41,218 nt of DNA from Actinocatenispora comari (GTDB lineage: Bacteria > Actinomycetota > Actinomycetes > Mycobacteriales > Micromonosporaceae): positions 1 to 41,218 of the forward strand of contig NZ_BOPO01000047.1 of the NCBI RefSeq assembly GCF_017312725.1, in the 5' to 3' direction. Each line of letters starts with the position of its first letter. The first letter of the stretch is position 1. Below the pieces are notes generated by a model. It was not told the origin of the DNA. It made no database searches and saw only the letters and a program-made list of their open reading frames with translations. Position numbers and translations under genes: made by a program. Below are positions 25,074-34,102 of the stretch, in pieces.

Positions 25074-25274
25074 CGGTTTTCGCCTCCCCGTGTCGGTGTG
25101 CCTGGTTCTGCTCTTCCAGGGTCCCGGCGGTGGCGTGAAACCACGGTGAGGCGGGCGTGAGATCCGTGTGAGGTCGCGCGGACGCAGTCGGCACGGCAAT
25201 CGCACCATGCCCGCGCAACCCCGGTCGTGGATCCGGTACCGGGAGCGACGCCGCCCCCGGGTGCGACCCGATCT

Positions 25275-25291
25275 TTCTACGGTGCGTAGAA
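25275..25291. promoter_or_regulatory. BlaI-type operator palindrome
   Basis: TTCTACG-GTG-CGTAGAA: perfect 7-bp arms with a 3-bp centre, overlapping a possible -10 (TAGAAT, 25287-25292) and 36 bp before the BlaI start. BlaI/MecI repressors bind TAC-x-GTA-type palindromes, so this is the likely self-operator. Confidence 0.65.
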
Positions 25292-25326
25292 TGATGCTCG
25301 TACACAGCGGCGGAAAGGGGACCGGA

Positions 25327-25704
25327 ATGGCTCGGCTCGGCGAGCTGGAGCGGGCGGTGATGGAGGTGCTGTGGTCGGCACCCGACTCGTGCACCGCGCG
25401 CGACATCGTGGCGGCGCTGCCCGACCGGGACCTCGCCGCGACCACGGTGCTCACCGTGCTGTCCCGGCTGGAGCGCAAGGACCTCGTCGCGCGCGACCGC
25501 GACGGCCGGGCCCACCGGTACCGGCCGACCGCGACCCGCGAGCAGCACGCCGCGACGCTGATGCACGAGGCGCTGGACACCGCCGAGGACCGCACCGCCG
25601 CGCTCGCCTCGTTCGCCGAGCAGGTCAGCGCCGGTGAGGCCGAACAGTTGGCGGCATCTCTGGTCGAGGCCTTGCGGCGCCGCTCCGGAGCGCGAGACGG
25701 TTGA
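25327..25704 (+). CDS. BlaI/MecI/CopY-family repressor
   Basis: 125 residues. The winged helix covers about 1-75: [21 protein letters not shown], then [27 protein letters not shown] (recognition helix and wing). The C-terminal helices form the dimer part ([20 protein letters not shown]). The ATG follows a GGAAAGGGG stretch. The palindrome at 25275-25291 is a strong candidate operator. The gene is followed after 3 bp by an M56 metallopeptidase gene, as in blaI-blaR1 pairs, where the peptidase leads to removal of the repressor. Actinobacteria carry many such pairs not linked to beta-lactams; the signal here is unknown. Confidence 0.92.
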   Translation: MARLGELERAVMEVLWSAPDSCTARDIVAALPDRDLAATTVLTVLSRLERKDLVARDRDGRAHRYRPTATREQHAATLMHEALDTAEDRTAALASFAEQVSAGEAEQLAASLVEALRRRSGARDG

Positions 25705-25707
25705 GAC

Positions 25708-26652
25708 ATGACGCTGACCGTGGTCGCGCTGACGCTGCTCGCCGTTGCCCTGCTCGGCCCGGTCTCGCACCTGCTGCCGCGGGCCCGGTGGGCGGCCGCG
25801 GAGCCGCGGGCCACCCTGGTGCTCTGGCAGGCGGTCGGGCTGTCGGCCGGGCTGGCCGTGCTCGGCGCCGCGGCCGCGATGGCGGTCGCGCCGCTGTCCG
25901 ACACCCTGCTCGGCGCGTTCCGGATCTTCTTCGCCCGCCTCGCCGCGGGTGACCCGACCGGCGGTCTCGGCCCCTTCCACACCGTGGTGCTGCTCGTCGC
26001 GCTGGTGCTGACCGCGCGGCTGCTCGGCGTGCTGGGCCTGTCCACCTGGCGCACCGTGCGGGCCCGGGGCCGGCACCGGCGGATGGTCGACCTGGTCGGT
26101 CGGCCGCTGCGGCCCGGCCCGGCCACCGGCACCGGGTCGGCGCAGCGCGAGTCGTTGGTGCTCGACCACCCCGCCCCGGCCGCGTACTGCCTGCCCGGCG
26201 GCACGCCGCGGGTGGTGCTGACCTCCGGCGCGGTGGAACTGTTCGACGACGAGGAGCTCGCCGCGGTGCTCGCGCACGAACGCGCCCACCTGGCCGAGCG
26301 GCACGACCTGGTGGTGCTGCCGTTCGCCGCCTGGTCCAAGGCGCTGCCGTGGCTGCCGACCGTGCGCCGCTCCCGCACCGCGGTCGACCGGCTGGTCGAG
26401 ATGGTCGCCGACGACCGCGCCTGCGCCGACTGCGACCGGACGGTGCTCGCCTGCGCGCTGGCCCGGTTCGGCGCGGTGTCGCACGCGCCGGACGGTGCGC
26501 TCGCCGCTACCGGCACCGGCACCGTGCTGGCCCGGGTCGACCGGCTGCTCGACCCGCCGCGCCGCTCCGCCCGGCTACGCTCCCTGCTGATCGCCGCCGC
26601 GGCGACGCTGCTGGTCCTGCCGACGCTGGCGCTGCTGACCACGACCCTCTGA
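25708..26652 (+). CDS. M56-family membrane metallopeptidase (BlaR1-like, no sensor domain)
   Basis: 314 residues. Hydrophobic segments lie at about 2-20, 37-60, 92-112 and a last one at 294-312. The cytoplasmic metallopeptidase loop has the zinc motif H190-E-R-A-H194 in [14 protein letters not shown] and an acidic follow-up [12 protein letters not shown]. The segment [28 protein letters not shown] is the usual lead-in. The protein ends after the final helix and has no penicillin-binding sensor domain, so it cannot sense beta-lactams as BlaR1 does. It is encoded 3 bp after the BlaI gene and probably inactivates that repressor in response to an envelope signal. Confidence 0.9.
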   Translation: MTLTVVALTLLAVALLGPVSHLLPRARWAAAEPRATLVLWQAVGLSAGLAVLGAAAAMAVAPLSDTLLGAFRIFFARLAAGDPTGGLGPFHTVVLLVALVLTARLLGVLGLSTWRTVRARGRHRRMVDLVGRPLRPGPATGTGSAQRESLVLDHPAPAAYCLPGGTPRVVLTSGAVELFDDEELAAVLAHERAHLAERHDLVVLPFAAWSKALPWLPTVRRSRTAVDRLVEMVADDRACADCDRTVLACALARFGAVSHAPDGALAATGTGTVLARVDRLLDPPRRSARLRSLLIAAAATLLVLPTLALLTTTL

Positions 26653-26769
26653 GCGTCCGATCACGCCGGTTCGGGCGCGCCGTCCGGCCACGCCGTCCGA
26701 GGCCGCGGCGCCGGCCCGGTCCCTCGGACATTCCGCCGCTTTCGACCGTTGCGGCGGGTAACGTCGATC

Positions 26770-27570
26770 GTGATCACCCCCCGTTGGCTCGCGTTCCGGT
26801 GGGGGGCGGCGGCGATGGTGCTGGCGGAGGCGCTCAAGATCAAGTGGGCCGAGATGCCCACGTACAACACGATCATGGCGGTCGCGGCCGGCGCCGGGCT
26901 GCTGCTCGTGGTGACGCTCGGCTACCTCGTGGTGCGGGGGCGGAAGATCACCCCGGACGGCTGGGCGCTCGCCTTCGGCGTACTGGGTCTGATCCTGACC
27001 GTCACCGGCCTGCACATGACGCTGACCTGGCCGCTCGCCGCGCAGGGGTTCCCGTTCGACAACGTGATCTTCGGCGAGCCGGCGCTGGCCTTCGGCGTAC
27101 TGCAGCTCGCCGCGGCGGCGTTCCTGTGGAAGCGGGGCGCGGTGCTGTTCGGTGCCGGTGGCGGCGGCAGCCAGGCGGCACCGGTCGACGACTCCGACGA
27201 CGCGCGCGCCGACGTGGTCGCGCGGGTGTCGCGGCTCGCCGGGCCGGTGTCGGTGTTCGTGTTCGGCATGGGGCTGGGGTGCTTCGGCATCGCCGCCGCC
27301 GGCTGGCGGTACACGCTGTTCGCCGCGCCGCCGCAGGAGCCGATCTCCGGCACGTTCGCGAACGTCCCGGTGCTGGAGGCCACGTTCATCTCGATGCTGT
27401 ACGTGTTCGTCGGGGTCGGCGCGGTGCTGTTCCCGTTCGTACTGCGCGGCCGGCAGCCGGTGCTGCTGGCGGTCACCGGCGTTGTCTGGGGGCTGGCGGG
27501 GCTCGCGTTCCTGTTCTTCGGCGGGCTGAACTACTTCACCCACATCGGGCTGATCATCAACACGATGTGA
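26770..27570 (+). CDS. Multi-pass membrane protein (possibly DUF981)
   Basis: 266 residues with about seven hydrophobic segments, for example AVAAGAGLLLVVTLGYLVV, ALAFGVLGLILTVTGLHM, VSVFVFGMGLGCFGIAAAG and VLLAVTGVVWGLAGLAFLFF. The PTYNTIMAV lead-in and the later FANVPVLEATFISMLYV suggest two related halves. It reminds me of DUF981 membrane proteins, but the match is uncertain. GTG 26770 is chosen as start: TAACGT lies 5 nt upstream and there is no Shine-Dalgarno. A TTG at 26749 would add 7 residues. The 117 bp after the M56 gene hold no other feature. Convergent with dtd (12-bp gap). Confidence 0.7.
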   Translation: MITPRWLAFRWGAAAMVLAEALKIKWAEMPTYNTIMAVAAGAGLLLVVTLGYLVVRGRKITPDGWALAFGVLGLILTVTGLHMTLTWPLAAQGFPFDNVIFGEPALAFGVLQLAAAAFLWKRGAVLFGAGGGGSQAAPVDDSDDARADVVARVSRLAGPVSVFVFGMGLGCFGIAAAGWRYTLFAAPPQEPISGTFANVPVLEATFISMLYVFVGVGAVLFPFVLRGRQPVLLAVTGVVWGLAGLAFLFFGGLNYFTHIGLIINTM

Positions 27571-27582
27571 CCGCGCGCCTGG

Positions 27583-28017
27583 TCAGGCCGGCGCGTCCTC
27601 CTCCAGCAGGATCGTGCGCGGGCCGACGTTGGTCGAGTCGACGAGCATGTGCGCCTGGAACCGTCCGGTCGCCACCGTCGCGCCGAGTGCCCGCAGCGCC
27701 GCGACGAACGCGTCCACCAGCGGCTCGGCCACCTCGGCCGGAGCGGCGGCGTTCCAGGACGGTCGGCGGCCCTTGCGGGTGTCGGCGTAGAGGGTGAACT
27801 GGCTGACCACCAGCACTGGCGCGGCCAGCTCGGCGGCGGAGCGCTCGTCGTCCATGATCCGCATCCGGTACGCCTTCGCCGCGAGCTTCGCCGCCACCGC
27901 TGCGGTGTCGGTGTGCGTGACGCCGAGCAGGATCAGCAGCCCGTCGGTGACCTTCCCGACCGACTCGCCGTCCACCGTCACCTCGGCCCGGCTCACCGTC
28001 TGCACCACGGCTCGCAT
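27583..28017 (-). CDS. dtd: D-aminoacyl-tRNA deacylase
   Basis: 144 residues, the normal length. It hydrolyses D-amino acids (and glycine from tRNA-Ala) wrongly attached to t[20 protein letters not shown] is the family start, [18 protein letters not shown] (71-88) contains the SQFTLY motif, and NVGPRT (130-135) carries the cross-subunit Gly-Pro motif. The ATG has GGAGA upstream. It lies 32 bp downstream of the methyltransferase gene on the same strand, so the two are probably co-transcribed. Confidence 0.95.
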   Translation of the reverse strand: MRAVVQTVSRAEVTVDGESVGKVTDGLLILLGVTHTDTAAVAAKLAAKAYRMRIMDDERSAAELAAPVLVVSQFTLYADTRKGRRPSWNAAAPAEVAEPLVDAFVAALRALGATVATGRFQAHMLVDSTNVGPRTILLEEDAPA

Positions 28018-28049
28018 GAATGTCTCCGTTCCCCGACCCGGTCCGCCGG

Positions 28050-29651
28050 TCAGTCCGCGGGGAGCAGGATGCCACGCTCGACCAGGCCGGCGACCACCGG
28101 CACCGCGGTCGCGACCAGCAGGTCCCGGTCCAGGCCGTACCCGGCGGCGAGCAGGTCCAGCACGTCTCCGAGCGGCAACCCGCGGCACCCGGCCACCAGC
28201 GCCGCGACCAGTTCGTCGGTCTCCTCGACGTACCGGGCGCCGGAGTCCAGCGCGAACCGGCGCACCTGGCCGGTCCAGCCGTCGTCGGTCAACCGCGACT
28301 CGGTGTGCAGCGCGAGCGTGTCCGCCGGTCGCAGCCGGGTGGCCAGCAGCGCCAGGCCCGGATGGGCGCGCAGCCAGTCGGCCCGGGCGAACCACTCCGG
28401 TACCAGGCCGCCGATCGGATCGGTGGGCTGCCGCAGGTCCTCGATCCGTACCGTCGGATCGGCGTGGCCGCCGGCGCGCAGCGACACGACGCCGAACCCG
28501 ACCGCCTCGATGCCCTCCGCGGCGAACCAGTCCAGCCATTCGTCGGCCGACGTGTTTCCCGCCGCGGCGGCCGAGCTGGCCCCGCCCGACGTGTGTCCCG
28601 GCGCGGAGGCCGCGGTGGTCCCGCCCGCCGTGTGTCCCGCCGCGGCGGCGTCGGCCGATGGGGTTCCCGCCTCGTCGGCCTCGCCGGTGTCGGCGAGCCA
28701 GAGCCGGACGTACTCCTCGGGCGTGCTGACCTCGCGCTGGATCACCCAGGCGTCCAGCCCGGTGGGCGCGATCAGGTCGGCCAGCCGCTGCGCCCAGTCT
28801 CCGTCGGCCGGATGGATCCAGTTGGCCAGGAACTGGGCGTGGCCGCCGTCGGTGAGCATCGCCGGCAGCGCCGCGAGCAGCTCGGCCACGACGGCGTCGC
28901 CGGCCCGGCCGGAGTCCCGGTAGGTGTAGTGGGCCCGCCCGGTCGGCCCGACGATGAACGGCGGGTTGCTCACCACCAGGTCGTACCGACGGCCGGCGAC
29001 CGGCTCGACCAGATCACCGGCGAGCAGCTCGAACCGCTGGCCGGACAGCGCCGCGGTGGTCGCCGCGAACCGCAGCGCCCGGGTACTGATGTCGGTGCCG
29101 GTGACCGCGCCGGCGTGCCGGGACAGGTGCAGCGCCTGCACCCCGCAGCCGGTGCCCAGGTCCAGTGCGGTACGCACCGGGGTACGCATGGTGGCGAGGG
29201 CGAGCGTGGTCGAGGCGCCGCCGATGCCGAGGACGTGGTCGGTGGGCAGCGGCCCACCCCGCAGCGCCGCGGGCAGGTCGGCCACGATCCACCACGGCTC
29301 GGCCGCGTCGGCGTCGCCGTACGGCTGGACCTCGACCCCGGCGCGCACCGTGTCGCCGGCCGCGACGAGCAGGCCGGCCTCGATCGCCGACTCCAGCGGT
29401 ACCGACGGCAGCGCCCTCGCCGCGACCGGCGCCGGCACCCGCGCACCGGCCAGGAACAGCCGCACCAGGACGGCCAGCGGGTCGTCGGCGGTCGCGAGCC
29501 GGCGCCGCACCCGGGCCGCGTCACCCCGGCGCACCGCCCCGGCGGTACGGGCGTCCAGCCGTGCGGCCAGCCCGGCGTCGGTGAAGTCCGCGGCGAGCAG
29601 GTCGGCCCGCAGGCGGGCCGCCCCGTCGGTACCCAGCAACGGTTCGATCAC
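28050..29651 (-). CDS. SAM-dependent methyltransferase with N- and C-terminal extensions
   Basis: 533 residues. The N-terminal ~130 residues form a helical domain ([29 protein letters not shown]). The Rossmann core follows: [20 protein letters not shown] (SAM loop), [29 protein letters not shown], and the catalytic [14 protein letters not shown] is typical of enzymes acting on an amide or exocyclic amine (HemK/RsmC-like); the substrate could be RNA or protein. The C-terminal ~170 residues form another domain. Between the core and that domain a 39-nt tandem repeat adds about 39 residues of Ala/Gly/Ser/Thr (residues ~330-368). GTG start. Divergent from the DUF3099 gene. Confidence 0.85.
   Translation of the reverse strand: MIEPLLGTDGAARLRADLLAADFTDAGLAARLDARTAGAVRRGDAARVRRRLATADDPLAVLVRLFLAGARVPAPVAARALPSVPLESAIEAGLLVAAGDTVRAGVEVQPYGDADAAEPWWIVADLPAALRGGPLPTDHVLGIGGASTTLALATMRTPVRTALDLGTGCGVQALHLSRHAGAVTGTDISTRALRFAATTAALSGQRFELLAGDLVEPVAGRRYDLVVSNPPFIVGPTGRAHYTYRDSGRAGDAVVAELLAALPAMLTDGGHAQFLANWIHPADGDWAQRLADLIAPTGLDAWVIQREVSTPEEYVRLWLADTGEADEAGTPSADAAAAGHTAGGTTAASAPGHTSGGASSAAAAGNTSADEWLDWFAAEGIEAVGFGVVSLRAGGHADPTVRIEDLRQPTDPIGGLVPEWFARADWLRAHPGLALLATRLRPADTLALHTESRLTDDGWTGQVRRFALDSGARYVEETDELVAALVAGCRGLPLGDVLDLLAAGYGLDRDLLVATAVPVVAGLVERGILLPAD
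28546..28662 (-). repeat. 39-nt tandem repeat inside the methyltransferase gene (three copies)
   Basis: Units at 28546-28584, 28585-28623 and 28624-28662, each with cgtgt-ttccc or cgtgtgtccc near the start. In frame on the minus strand they encode 13-residue units centred on [18 protein letters not shown] and [10 protein letters not shown] disordered linker is the likely result. Confidence 0.85.
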
Positions 29652-29760
29652 CCGCCCATCCTCGCCGCAGCGTCACTCGCCGCCGGGGTCGGGGTGTTGA
29701 TCGGTGCGGTAAGTGGGAGGATCGGGAAAGGGACGAACGCCGAGGTGAATCGAGGCACAG

Positions 29761-30123
29761 GTGAAGCGCTCCGCGACCCGGCCGGTGCTGATCACCGACG
29801 CGGAGAAAAGCCAGGACCAGCAGCTGCACTCGCGCGAGATCCGGTACGCGGTGATGATGGGGATCCGGGTGGTCTGCCTGATCACCGGCGCCCTGCTGGC
29901 CTACTATCGGGTGCCGTTGTGGGGCGTCTGGTCGTCGCTGTGCGTGGTCGGCATGGTGCTGCTGCCGTGGATGGCGGTGATCATCGCCAACGACCGGCCG
30001 GCGCGCACCGAGCACACCCTGCGGGGCCGGATGCGGCGCGGCCGCACCGGCGACGAGCAGCCCGCCACCGCCTCGCTGCCCACCGCCGAGCACCGCACGT
30101 TCGATCCGGACGACCACTCGTGA
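29761..30123 (+). CDS. DUF3099 membrane protein
   Basis: 120 residues. RSATRPVLITDAEKSQDQQL and SREIRYAVMMGIRVVCLITGALL, then LWGVWSSLCVVGMVLLPWMAVIIAN, give two transmembrane helices (about 33-50 and 55-75). A basic, Arg-rich tail (RGRMRRGRTG) follows. This is the actinobacterial DUF3099 family, and the mycobacterial homologue sits next to sigB. Function unknown. GTG 29761 is preceded by GAGG at a 5-nt distance. Divergent from the methyltransferase gene across 109 bp. Confidence 0.88.
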   Translation: MKRSATRPVLITDAEKSQDQQLHSREIRYAVMMGIRVVCLITGALLAYYRVPLWGVWSSLCVVGMVLLPWMAVIIANDRPARTEHTLRGRMRRGRTGDEQPATASLPTAEHRTFDPDDHS

Positions 30124-30172
30124 GGTCGTAGCGAAGCCGCGCGCGGCCCCGCCGATCGACGACCCGCGCGCG

Positions 30173-31327
30173 TCAGGGGCGGGCGCCGAGCTGGGACACG
30201 GCCCGGGCGCCGAGTGCGGCGCCGGCCCGCAGCGCGGTCATCGCATCGGCCCCGGCCAGTTCGGCCGCGAGCAGCCCGGCGGCGAACGCGTCGCCGGCGC
30301 CGGTCGGATCCACCACCTCGACGGGGACGGCGTCGACCCGTACCAGCCGGTCGCCGTCGACCCGGATCGCCCCGGCGGCACCCAGCTTCACCACCACCGA
30401 CCGGGCCAGGACGGTCAGGCTGCGCGCGGCGTCGACCGGGTCCGCGGCCGGATCGCCGACCAGTACCCGTGCCTCGTCCAGGTTGGCGAACAGCAGGTCG
30501 ATGCCGCGCAACCAGTCGTGCGCGGCGCCGCCGGCAGCGGCGAGCGGCCCAGCCGACGCGGCGTCCACGCTCACGCGCAGCCCGACCTCCCGCGCCGTGG
30601 CCAGCGCGGCCAGCGCGGCCGGCGCCGAACCGGGATCGAACAGCGGGTACGCGGACAGGTGCAGCCACGCGGCCCCACCGGCGACGTCGGCACCGCGGGT
30701 TCCGCCCGCCGGGCCGGCACGGCCAGCCGCGTCGACCAAGTCGGTATTGCCCGGCTCGCCGGCCAAACCGGTACCGCCCGACCTGCCGGCCAAGTCGGAA
30801 CTGTCCGACCTGCCGGCCAAGTCGGGACTGTCCGACCCGTCGGCCGGGCCGGTACTGCCCGGCCCGTCGGCCGGGCCGGAACCGGCGGGGTGGGCGGCCG
30901 CGCGCACCGCCGCGGTGACGTGCTCGACCGGCAGCAGCTGGTTCGCGCCCCGGTCGCACAGCATCGTGCGCTCCTGCGGGTCGCTGAGTACCACGATCGC
31001 GCCGGTCGGTGCGGCGACCCGGGCGACCGCCGGCCGTACCCCGGCGGCGGACAGCTCGGCCAGCCGCGCGTCACCGGCCGAGTCGGCGCCGACCGCGGCG
31101 ATCAGCGTCACCGGGGTGCCGGTACCGGCGAGCCAGGTCGCCGTGTTCGCGGCCGACCCGCCCGGCGTCAACCCGATGCGTACCGCGGTGTCGGTGCCGA
31201 GCGCCAGGCCGCCGGCGAGCGGCGCCGGCAGTACCGCGACGACGTCGGTGGCGATGTCGCCGACCACCAGCACCCGACCCGGCGCGGCCCCGTCGCCGGA
31301 CGGCGCCGCGGGGTGGTCAGCCGGCAT
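30173..31327 (-). CDS. PfkB-family sugar kinase, probable pseudouridine kinase
   Basis: 384 residues, longer than the usual ~310 because of a repeat insert. PfkB landmarks: [14 protein letters not shown] and [12 protein letters not shown] near the start, then the C-terminal anion hole and base [18 protein letters not shown]. Residues ~144-206 are a 9-residue tandem repeat (27-nt units) rich in Gly/Asp/Ser, inserted before [15 protein letters not shown]. The gene overlaps the pseudouridine-5'-phosphate glycosidase gene by 11 nt. In bacteria a PfkB kinase next to PsuG phosphorylates pseudouridine, so the two would break down pseudouridine to uracil and ribose phosphate. Ribokinase-like activity on another sugar is the alternative. 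Confidence 0.85.
   Translation of the reverse strand: MPADHPAAPSGDGAAPGRVLVVGDIATDVVAVLPAPLAGGLALGTDTAVRIGLTPGGSAANTATWLAGTGTPVTLIAAVGADSAGDARLAELSAAGVRPAVARVAAPTGAIVVLSDPQERTMLCDRGANQLLPVEHVTAAVRAAAHPAGSGPADGPGSTGPADGSDSPDLAGRSDSSDLAGRSGGTGLAGEPGNTDLVDAAGRAGPAGGTRGADVAGGAAWLHLSAYPLFDPGSAPAALAALATAREVGLRVSVDAASAGPLAAAGGAAHDWLRGIDLLFANLDEARVLVGDPAADPVDAARSLTVLARSVVVKLGAAGAIRVDGDRLVRVDAVPVEVVDPTGAGDAFAAGLLAAELAGADAMTALRAGAALGARAVSQLGARP
30709..30897 (-). repeat. 27-nt minisatellite in the PfkB gene (about seven units)
   Basis: Units start at 30709, 30736, 30763, 30790, 30817, 30844 and 30871. Units 2-6 share cca-agtcgg or close variants; the first and last are degenerate. In frame on the minus strand they encode nine-residue units such as [18 protein letters not shown] and LAGEPGNTD. 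The insert lies between core PfkB elements, probably in a surface loop. Confidence 0.9.
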
Positions 31328-32234
31328 CGGCGGACGCCACCGCGATCGCCGCGGCCAGTTCGGCGTTGCGCAGGATGATCCGGACGTTGACCGCGAGGCT
31401 CTCGCCGCCGGTGTGCTCGTGCAGGTACGACAGCAGGTACGGGGTGACGTCGTGCCCGGTCACCCCGGCCGCGGCGAGCCGGTCCAGGGCCTCGTGCAGT
31501 ACCCGGTCGTGCAGCTGCGGGTCGATCTGCTCGGTCTCCGGCAGCGGGTTGGTGACCAGCACCGCGCCGCGGTGCACGCCCTGCTGACCGCGGGCGGCGA
31601 GCACCGCGGCGATCTGCTCGGCCGAGTCGACCCGCCAGTCGACCGGGTGACCGGAGTCGGTGAGGTAGAAGCCGGGGAAGCGGTCGGTCCGGTAGCCGAG
31701 CACGGTCACGCCCAGCGTCTCCAGCCGCTCCAGCGTCGCCGGTACGTCCAGGATCGACTTGACCCCGGCGCTGACCACACAGAGGGAGGTGCGTGACAGG
31801 GCCGCGAGGTCGGCCGACTCGTCCCAGGTGTCGCGGGCCTCCCGGTGCACGCCACCCAGCCCGCCGGTGGCGAACACGCCGATCCCGGCCGCCTCGGCGA
31901 TCGCCGAGGTCGCGGCGACGGTGGTGGCGCCGGGCACGCCGGCCGCGGCGGCGGGCGCGAGATCACGCACCGACAGCTTGACCACGTCGTCGCGCTCGGC
32001 CAGCTCGGTGACGCCGGCGTCGTCCAGGCCGACCACGATCCGGCCGGCGAGCATCCCGATCGTCGCCGGTACGGCGCCGCCGGCGCGCACCTGCTGCTCG
32101 ATCTCGCGGGCCACCCGCAGGTTGTCCGGGCGGGGCAGCCCGTGCGAGATGATCGTGCTTTCCAGGGCCACCACGGGCCGGCCGGCCCGCAGCGCATCGG
32201 CGACCTCGTCGCCGTAGCTGATCTCGTACGTCAC
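31317..32234 (-). CDS. psuG: Pseudouridine-5'-phosphate glycosidase
   Basis: 305 residues, matching the family along its length. PsuG reversibly splits pseudouridine 5'-phosphate into uracil and ribose 5-phosphate. Signature stretches: [19 protein letters not shown] (E25), [25 protein letters not shown] (K86), [11 protein letters not shown] (metal/phosphate site), and [10 protein letters not shown] with K159, the lysine equivalent to the Schiff-base lysine of the E. coli enzyme. The GTG at 32234 aligns with the family N-terminus and follows TACCGT by 6 nt (leaderless pattern). The 3' end overlaps the PfkB kinase gene by 11 nt, so the pair forms one operon. Confidence 0.95.
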   Translation of the reverse strand: MTYEISYGDEVADALRAGRPVVALESTIISHGLPRPDNLRVAREIEQQVRAGGAVPATIGMLAGRIVVGLDDAGVTELAERDDVVKLSVRDLAPAAAAGVPGATTVAATSAIAEAAGIGVFATGGLGGVHREARDTWDESADLAALSRTSLCVVSAGVKSILDVPATLERLETLGVTVLGYRTDRFPGFYLTDSGHPVDWRVDSAEQIAAVLAARGQQGVHRGAVLVTNPLPETEQIDPQLHDRVLHEALDRLAAAGVTGHDVTPYLLSYLHEHTGGESLAVNVRIILRNAELAAAIAVASADAG

Positions 32235-32240
32235 GCGGCC

Positions 32241-32246
32241 ACGGTA
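32241..32246 (-). promoter_or_regulatory. -10-like hexamer for leaderless psuG mRNA
   Basis: TACCGT on the minus strand, 6 nt before the GTG of psuG. No Shine-Dalgarno lies between. Confidence 0.35.
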
Positions 32247-32315
32247 CGGTGCCCCGACGGCACCGGGCCGCAGGACCGGGCGGAGTGTGCGCCGGCTCGC
32301 CACCGGACCGACGCC

Positions 32316-32359
32316 GCCAGTGCTGGTGCCGGCTCCCCGCATCCGGTACCAGCGTTGGC
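32316..32359. other. Stem-loop in the psuG-DUF3039 intergenic region
   Basis: Arms 32323-32332 and 32343-32352 pair over 10 bp with one G-U; outer gcca/tggc (32316-32319, 32356-32359) extends the stem past a 3-nt internal loop. It lies about 100 nt before the DUF3039 start. Role unknown. Confidence 0.4.
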
Positions 32360-32463
32360 GGCGCGGCCGGTCCACCTGAGACACTGGACCCCGACACCCG
32401 GACCGGACCGGATTCCCGGGCGGCGCCGCGACGCGACCGGCGCGGATCGACTTGGAGGCTGAT

Positions 32464-32682
32464 GTGAGCACGCTGACCGAGGTGCGGCCGGAGGAGAGCG
32501 ACACCGACACCGGTCCGGACATGTTCCACTACGTGAAGAAGGACAAGATCGCCGAGAGTGCGGTGATGGGTACCTTCGTGCGCGCCCTGTGCGGGGAGAA
32601 GTTCCCGGTCACCAAGACACCGAAGCCCGGCTCGCCGGTGTGCCCGCGGTGCAAGGAGATCTACGAGTCGATGGCGCACTGA
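32464..32682 (+). CDS. DUF3039 small zinc-ribbon protein
   Basis: 72 residues. [25 protein letters not shown], then [22 protein letters not shown], matches the DUF3039 family nearly residue for residue. The Cys in ALCGE and the CPRC pair are likely metal ligands. GTG 32464 follows TTGGAGG (ggagg at 32454-32458) by 5 nt. The family is confined to actinobacteria, and the mycobacterial member lies beside sigB. No function is known; contact with the transcription machinery is a guess from small size, zinc motif and genomic position. Divergent from psuG. Confidence 0.92.
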   Translation: MSTLTEVRPEESDTDTGPDMFHYVKKDKIAESAVMGTFVRALCGEKFPVTKTPKPGSPVCPRCKEIYESMAH

Positions 32683-32724
32683 GCGCGCCCCCGCCGCCGG
32701 ACGCATCGTGCCGCTGGGCGCGGC

Positions 32725-34095
32725 TCAGGACGCGGCGCGGCGCCGGCCCGCCGCCCGGCGTTGGTTGGCCGGCCGCCGTCGGCCGGCCAACTCGGTACCC
32801 TCCGCTGGCTGGTCCGGCGCGGTCGGCAGGTTCGCGGTCCGCTCGTCGTCCGCCTCGGGCTCGGCGCCGGCCGCCCGCTCGCTGGACCGGTCGCGCTCGG
32901 GGCTCGGTTCGCCCTCGTCGGGCTCCTGGTTCGGCTCGCGCCCGCCGTTCGGTTGGGCCCCGGTCGCGCTGCGTCGCGTCGGTTTCCGGTCGTCGGCGGG
33001 CTCGCCCCGCCCGGTGGGCGCGGGATCGACGGGTTCCCCGCCCTCCGGTTCCCCGCCGTCCGGTTCGCCGCCGTCCGGCTCGTCGCCGGCCGGGTCGCCG
33101 CCACGGCGGCCGAGCACCTGGTCGCGGATCCACTGGCCGGGCCGCGGCCGGGTACCGCGGGGCCAGCGCTCCTCCAGCGCCGCGTTGAACTCGGCGCCGA
33201 GCAGGATCGCGAACGCCAGCGCGTAGAAGTACATCAGGGTCAGGATCGGCGCGGCGAGCGTGGAGTAGACCCGCAGGTTGTTCGCGATCGTCGAGAAGTA
33301 GCCCTGCAGCCCGTAGGACAGGATCAGGAACAGCACCAGCGCGACCGCGGCGCCCGGGAACGCCCGCCGCCAGCGCAGCCGGATCGGTGTCGCCAGGTGG
33401 TAGAACGTGCTGATCCCGGCGAACACCACCACTCCCAGCACCGGCCAGTACAGCACGTGCACGACCGCCGAGATCACCGCGTGCCAGTTGCCGGAGAACA
33501 GCCGGTCCAGCGCGCCGGGGCCGAACACCACGGCCGGCAGCACGACCACCCCGGCGGCGACCGTGAACAGGTACAGCCGCAGCGCCACCAGCCGGCTGCG
33601 CACCGCACCGCGCAGGTCCCGCTGGCCGTACGCGATGGTGATGGTGTTGACGAACGTCGCGGTCGCCGACGAACCGGACCACAGCGCGATGATCGTGCCG
33701 ATCCCGATCACGTCGGTACGGTTCTCTTCCAGGATCTGGCTCATCACCGGCGCCACGACCTGGTCGACCACCCGCGGGTTGAGCACCTTGCCGGCGGTGT
33801 CGATGCCCCAGTCGCGGATCTGCTCGACGGTGTCCGGGCCGATCCAGCGGGCCGCGTAGCCGAGCGCGCCGAGCAGCGCGATCAGGATCGAGGGGAGCGA
33901 CAGCAGCTGCCAGAACGCGGACTCTGCGGACATCCCGAGAATCCGGTCCTGCCAGGCCTTGCTGAGCGTCCGGCCGAGGATCGCGAACCCTGCGCGCACC
34001 CCGGCGAAAACGCGACGTCTGAGCGTACGCGGCATCCCCACCACCGGCGCAGACCCCCCGACGGTGGCATCATCGGGTGCTGCACGCGATGCCAT
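32725..34095 (-). CDS. YihY/BrkB-family membrane protein with charged C-terminal tail
   Basis: 456 residues. The YihY (virulence factor BrkB) core covers about residues 30-300: AWQDRILGMSAESAFWQLLSLPSI, IIALWSGSSATATFVNTITIAY, ALRLYLFTVAAGVVVLPAVV, VHVLYWPVLGVVVFAGISTFY, LVLFLILSYGLQGYF, ILTLMYFYALAFAILLGAEFNA. This gives six transmembrane helices. The last ~140 residues are hydrophilic and low-complexity, with a GGEPD five-residue repeat and many Glu/Arg. Function is unresolved; an exporter role has been suggested for relatives. ATG 34095 follows TACCGT by 7 nt (leaderless pattern). Divergent from the helicase gene. A mycobacterial homologue lies in the same locus. Confidence 0.88.
   Translation of the reverse strand: MASRAAPDDATVGGSAPVVGMPRTLRRRVFAGVRAGFAILGRTLSKAWQDRILGMSAESAFWQLLSLPSILIALLGALGYAARWIGPDTVEQIRDWGIDTAGKVLNPRVVDQVVAPVMSQILEENRTDVIGIGTIIALWSGSSATATFVNTITIAYGQRDLRGAVRSRLVALRLYLFTVAAGVVVLPAVVFGPGALDRLFSGNWHAVISAVVHVLYWPVLGVVVFAGISTFYHLATPIRLRWRRAFPGAAVALVLFLILSYGLQGYFSTIANNLRVYSTLAAPILTLMYFYALAFAILLGAEFNAALEERWPRGTRPRPGQWIRDQVLGRRGGDPAGDEPDGGEPDGGEPEGGEPVDPAPTGRGEPADDRKPTRRSATGAQPNGGREPNQEPDEGEPSPERDRSSERAAGAEPEADDERTANLPTAPDQPAEGTELAGRRRPANQRRAAGRRRAAS
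33031..33105 (-). repeat. 15-nt tandem repeat in the YihY tail (five units)
   Basis: Units of 15 nt from 33031 to 33105, variants of cggttcgccgccgtc. They encode GGEPD-like pentapeptides (GGEPV, GGEPE, GGEPD, GDEPD, GGDPA) in the cytoplasmic tail. Confidence 0.85.
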
Positions 34096-34102
34096 CGACA
34101 AG

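Noticed and set aside
30709-30897. CRISPR-like array
   Set aside because: Units are adjacent without unique spacers, in frame within a kinase gene, and no cas gene is nearby.
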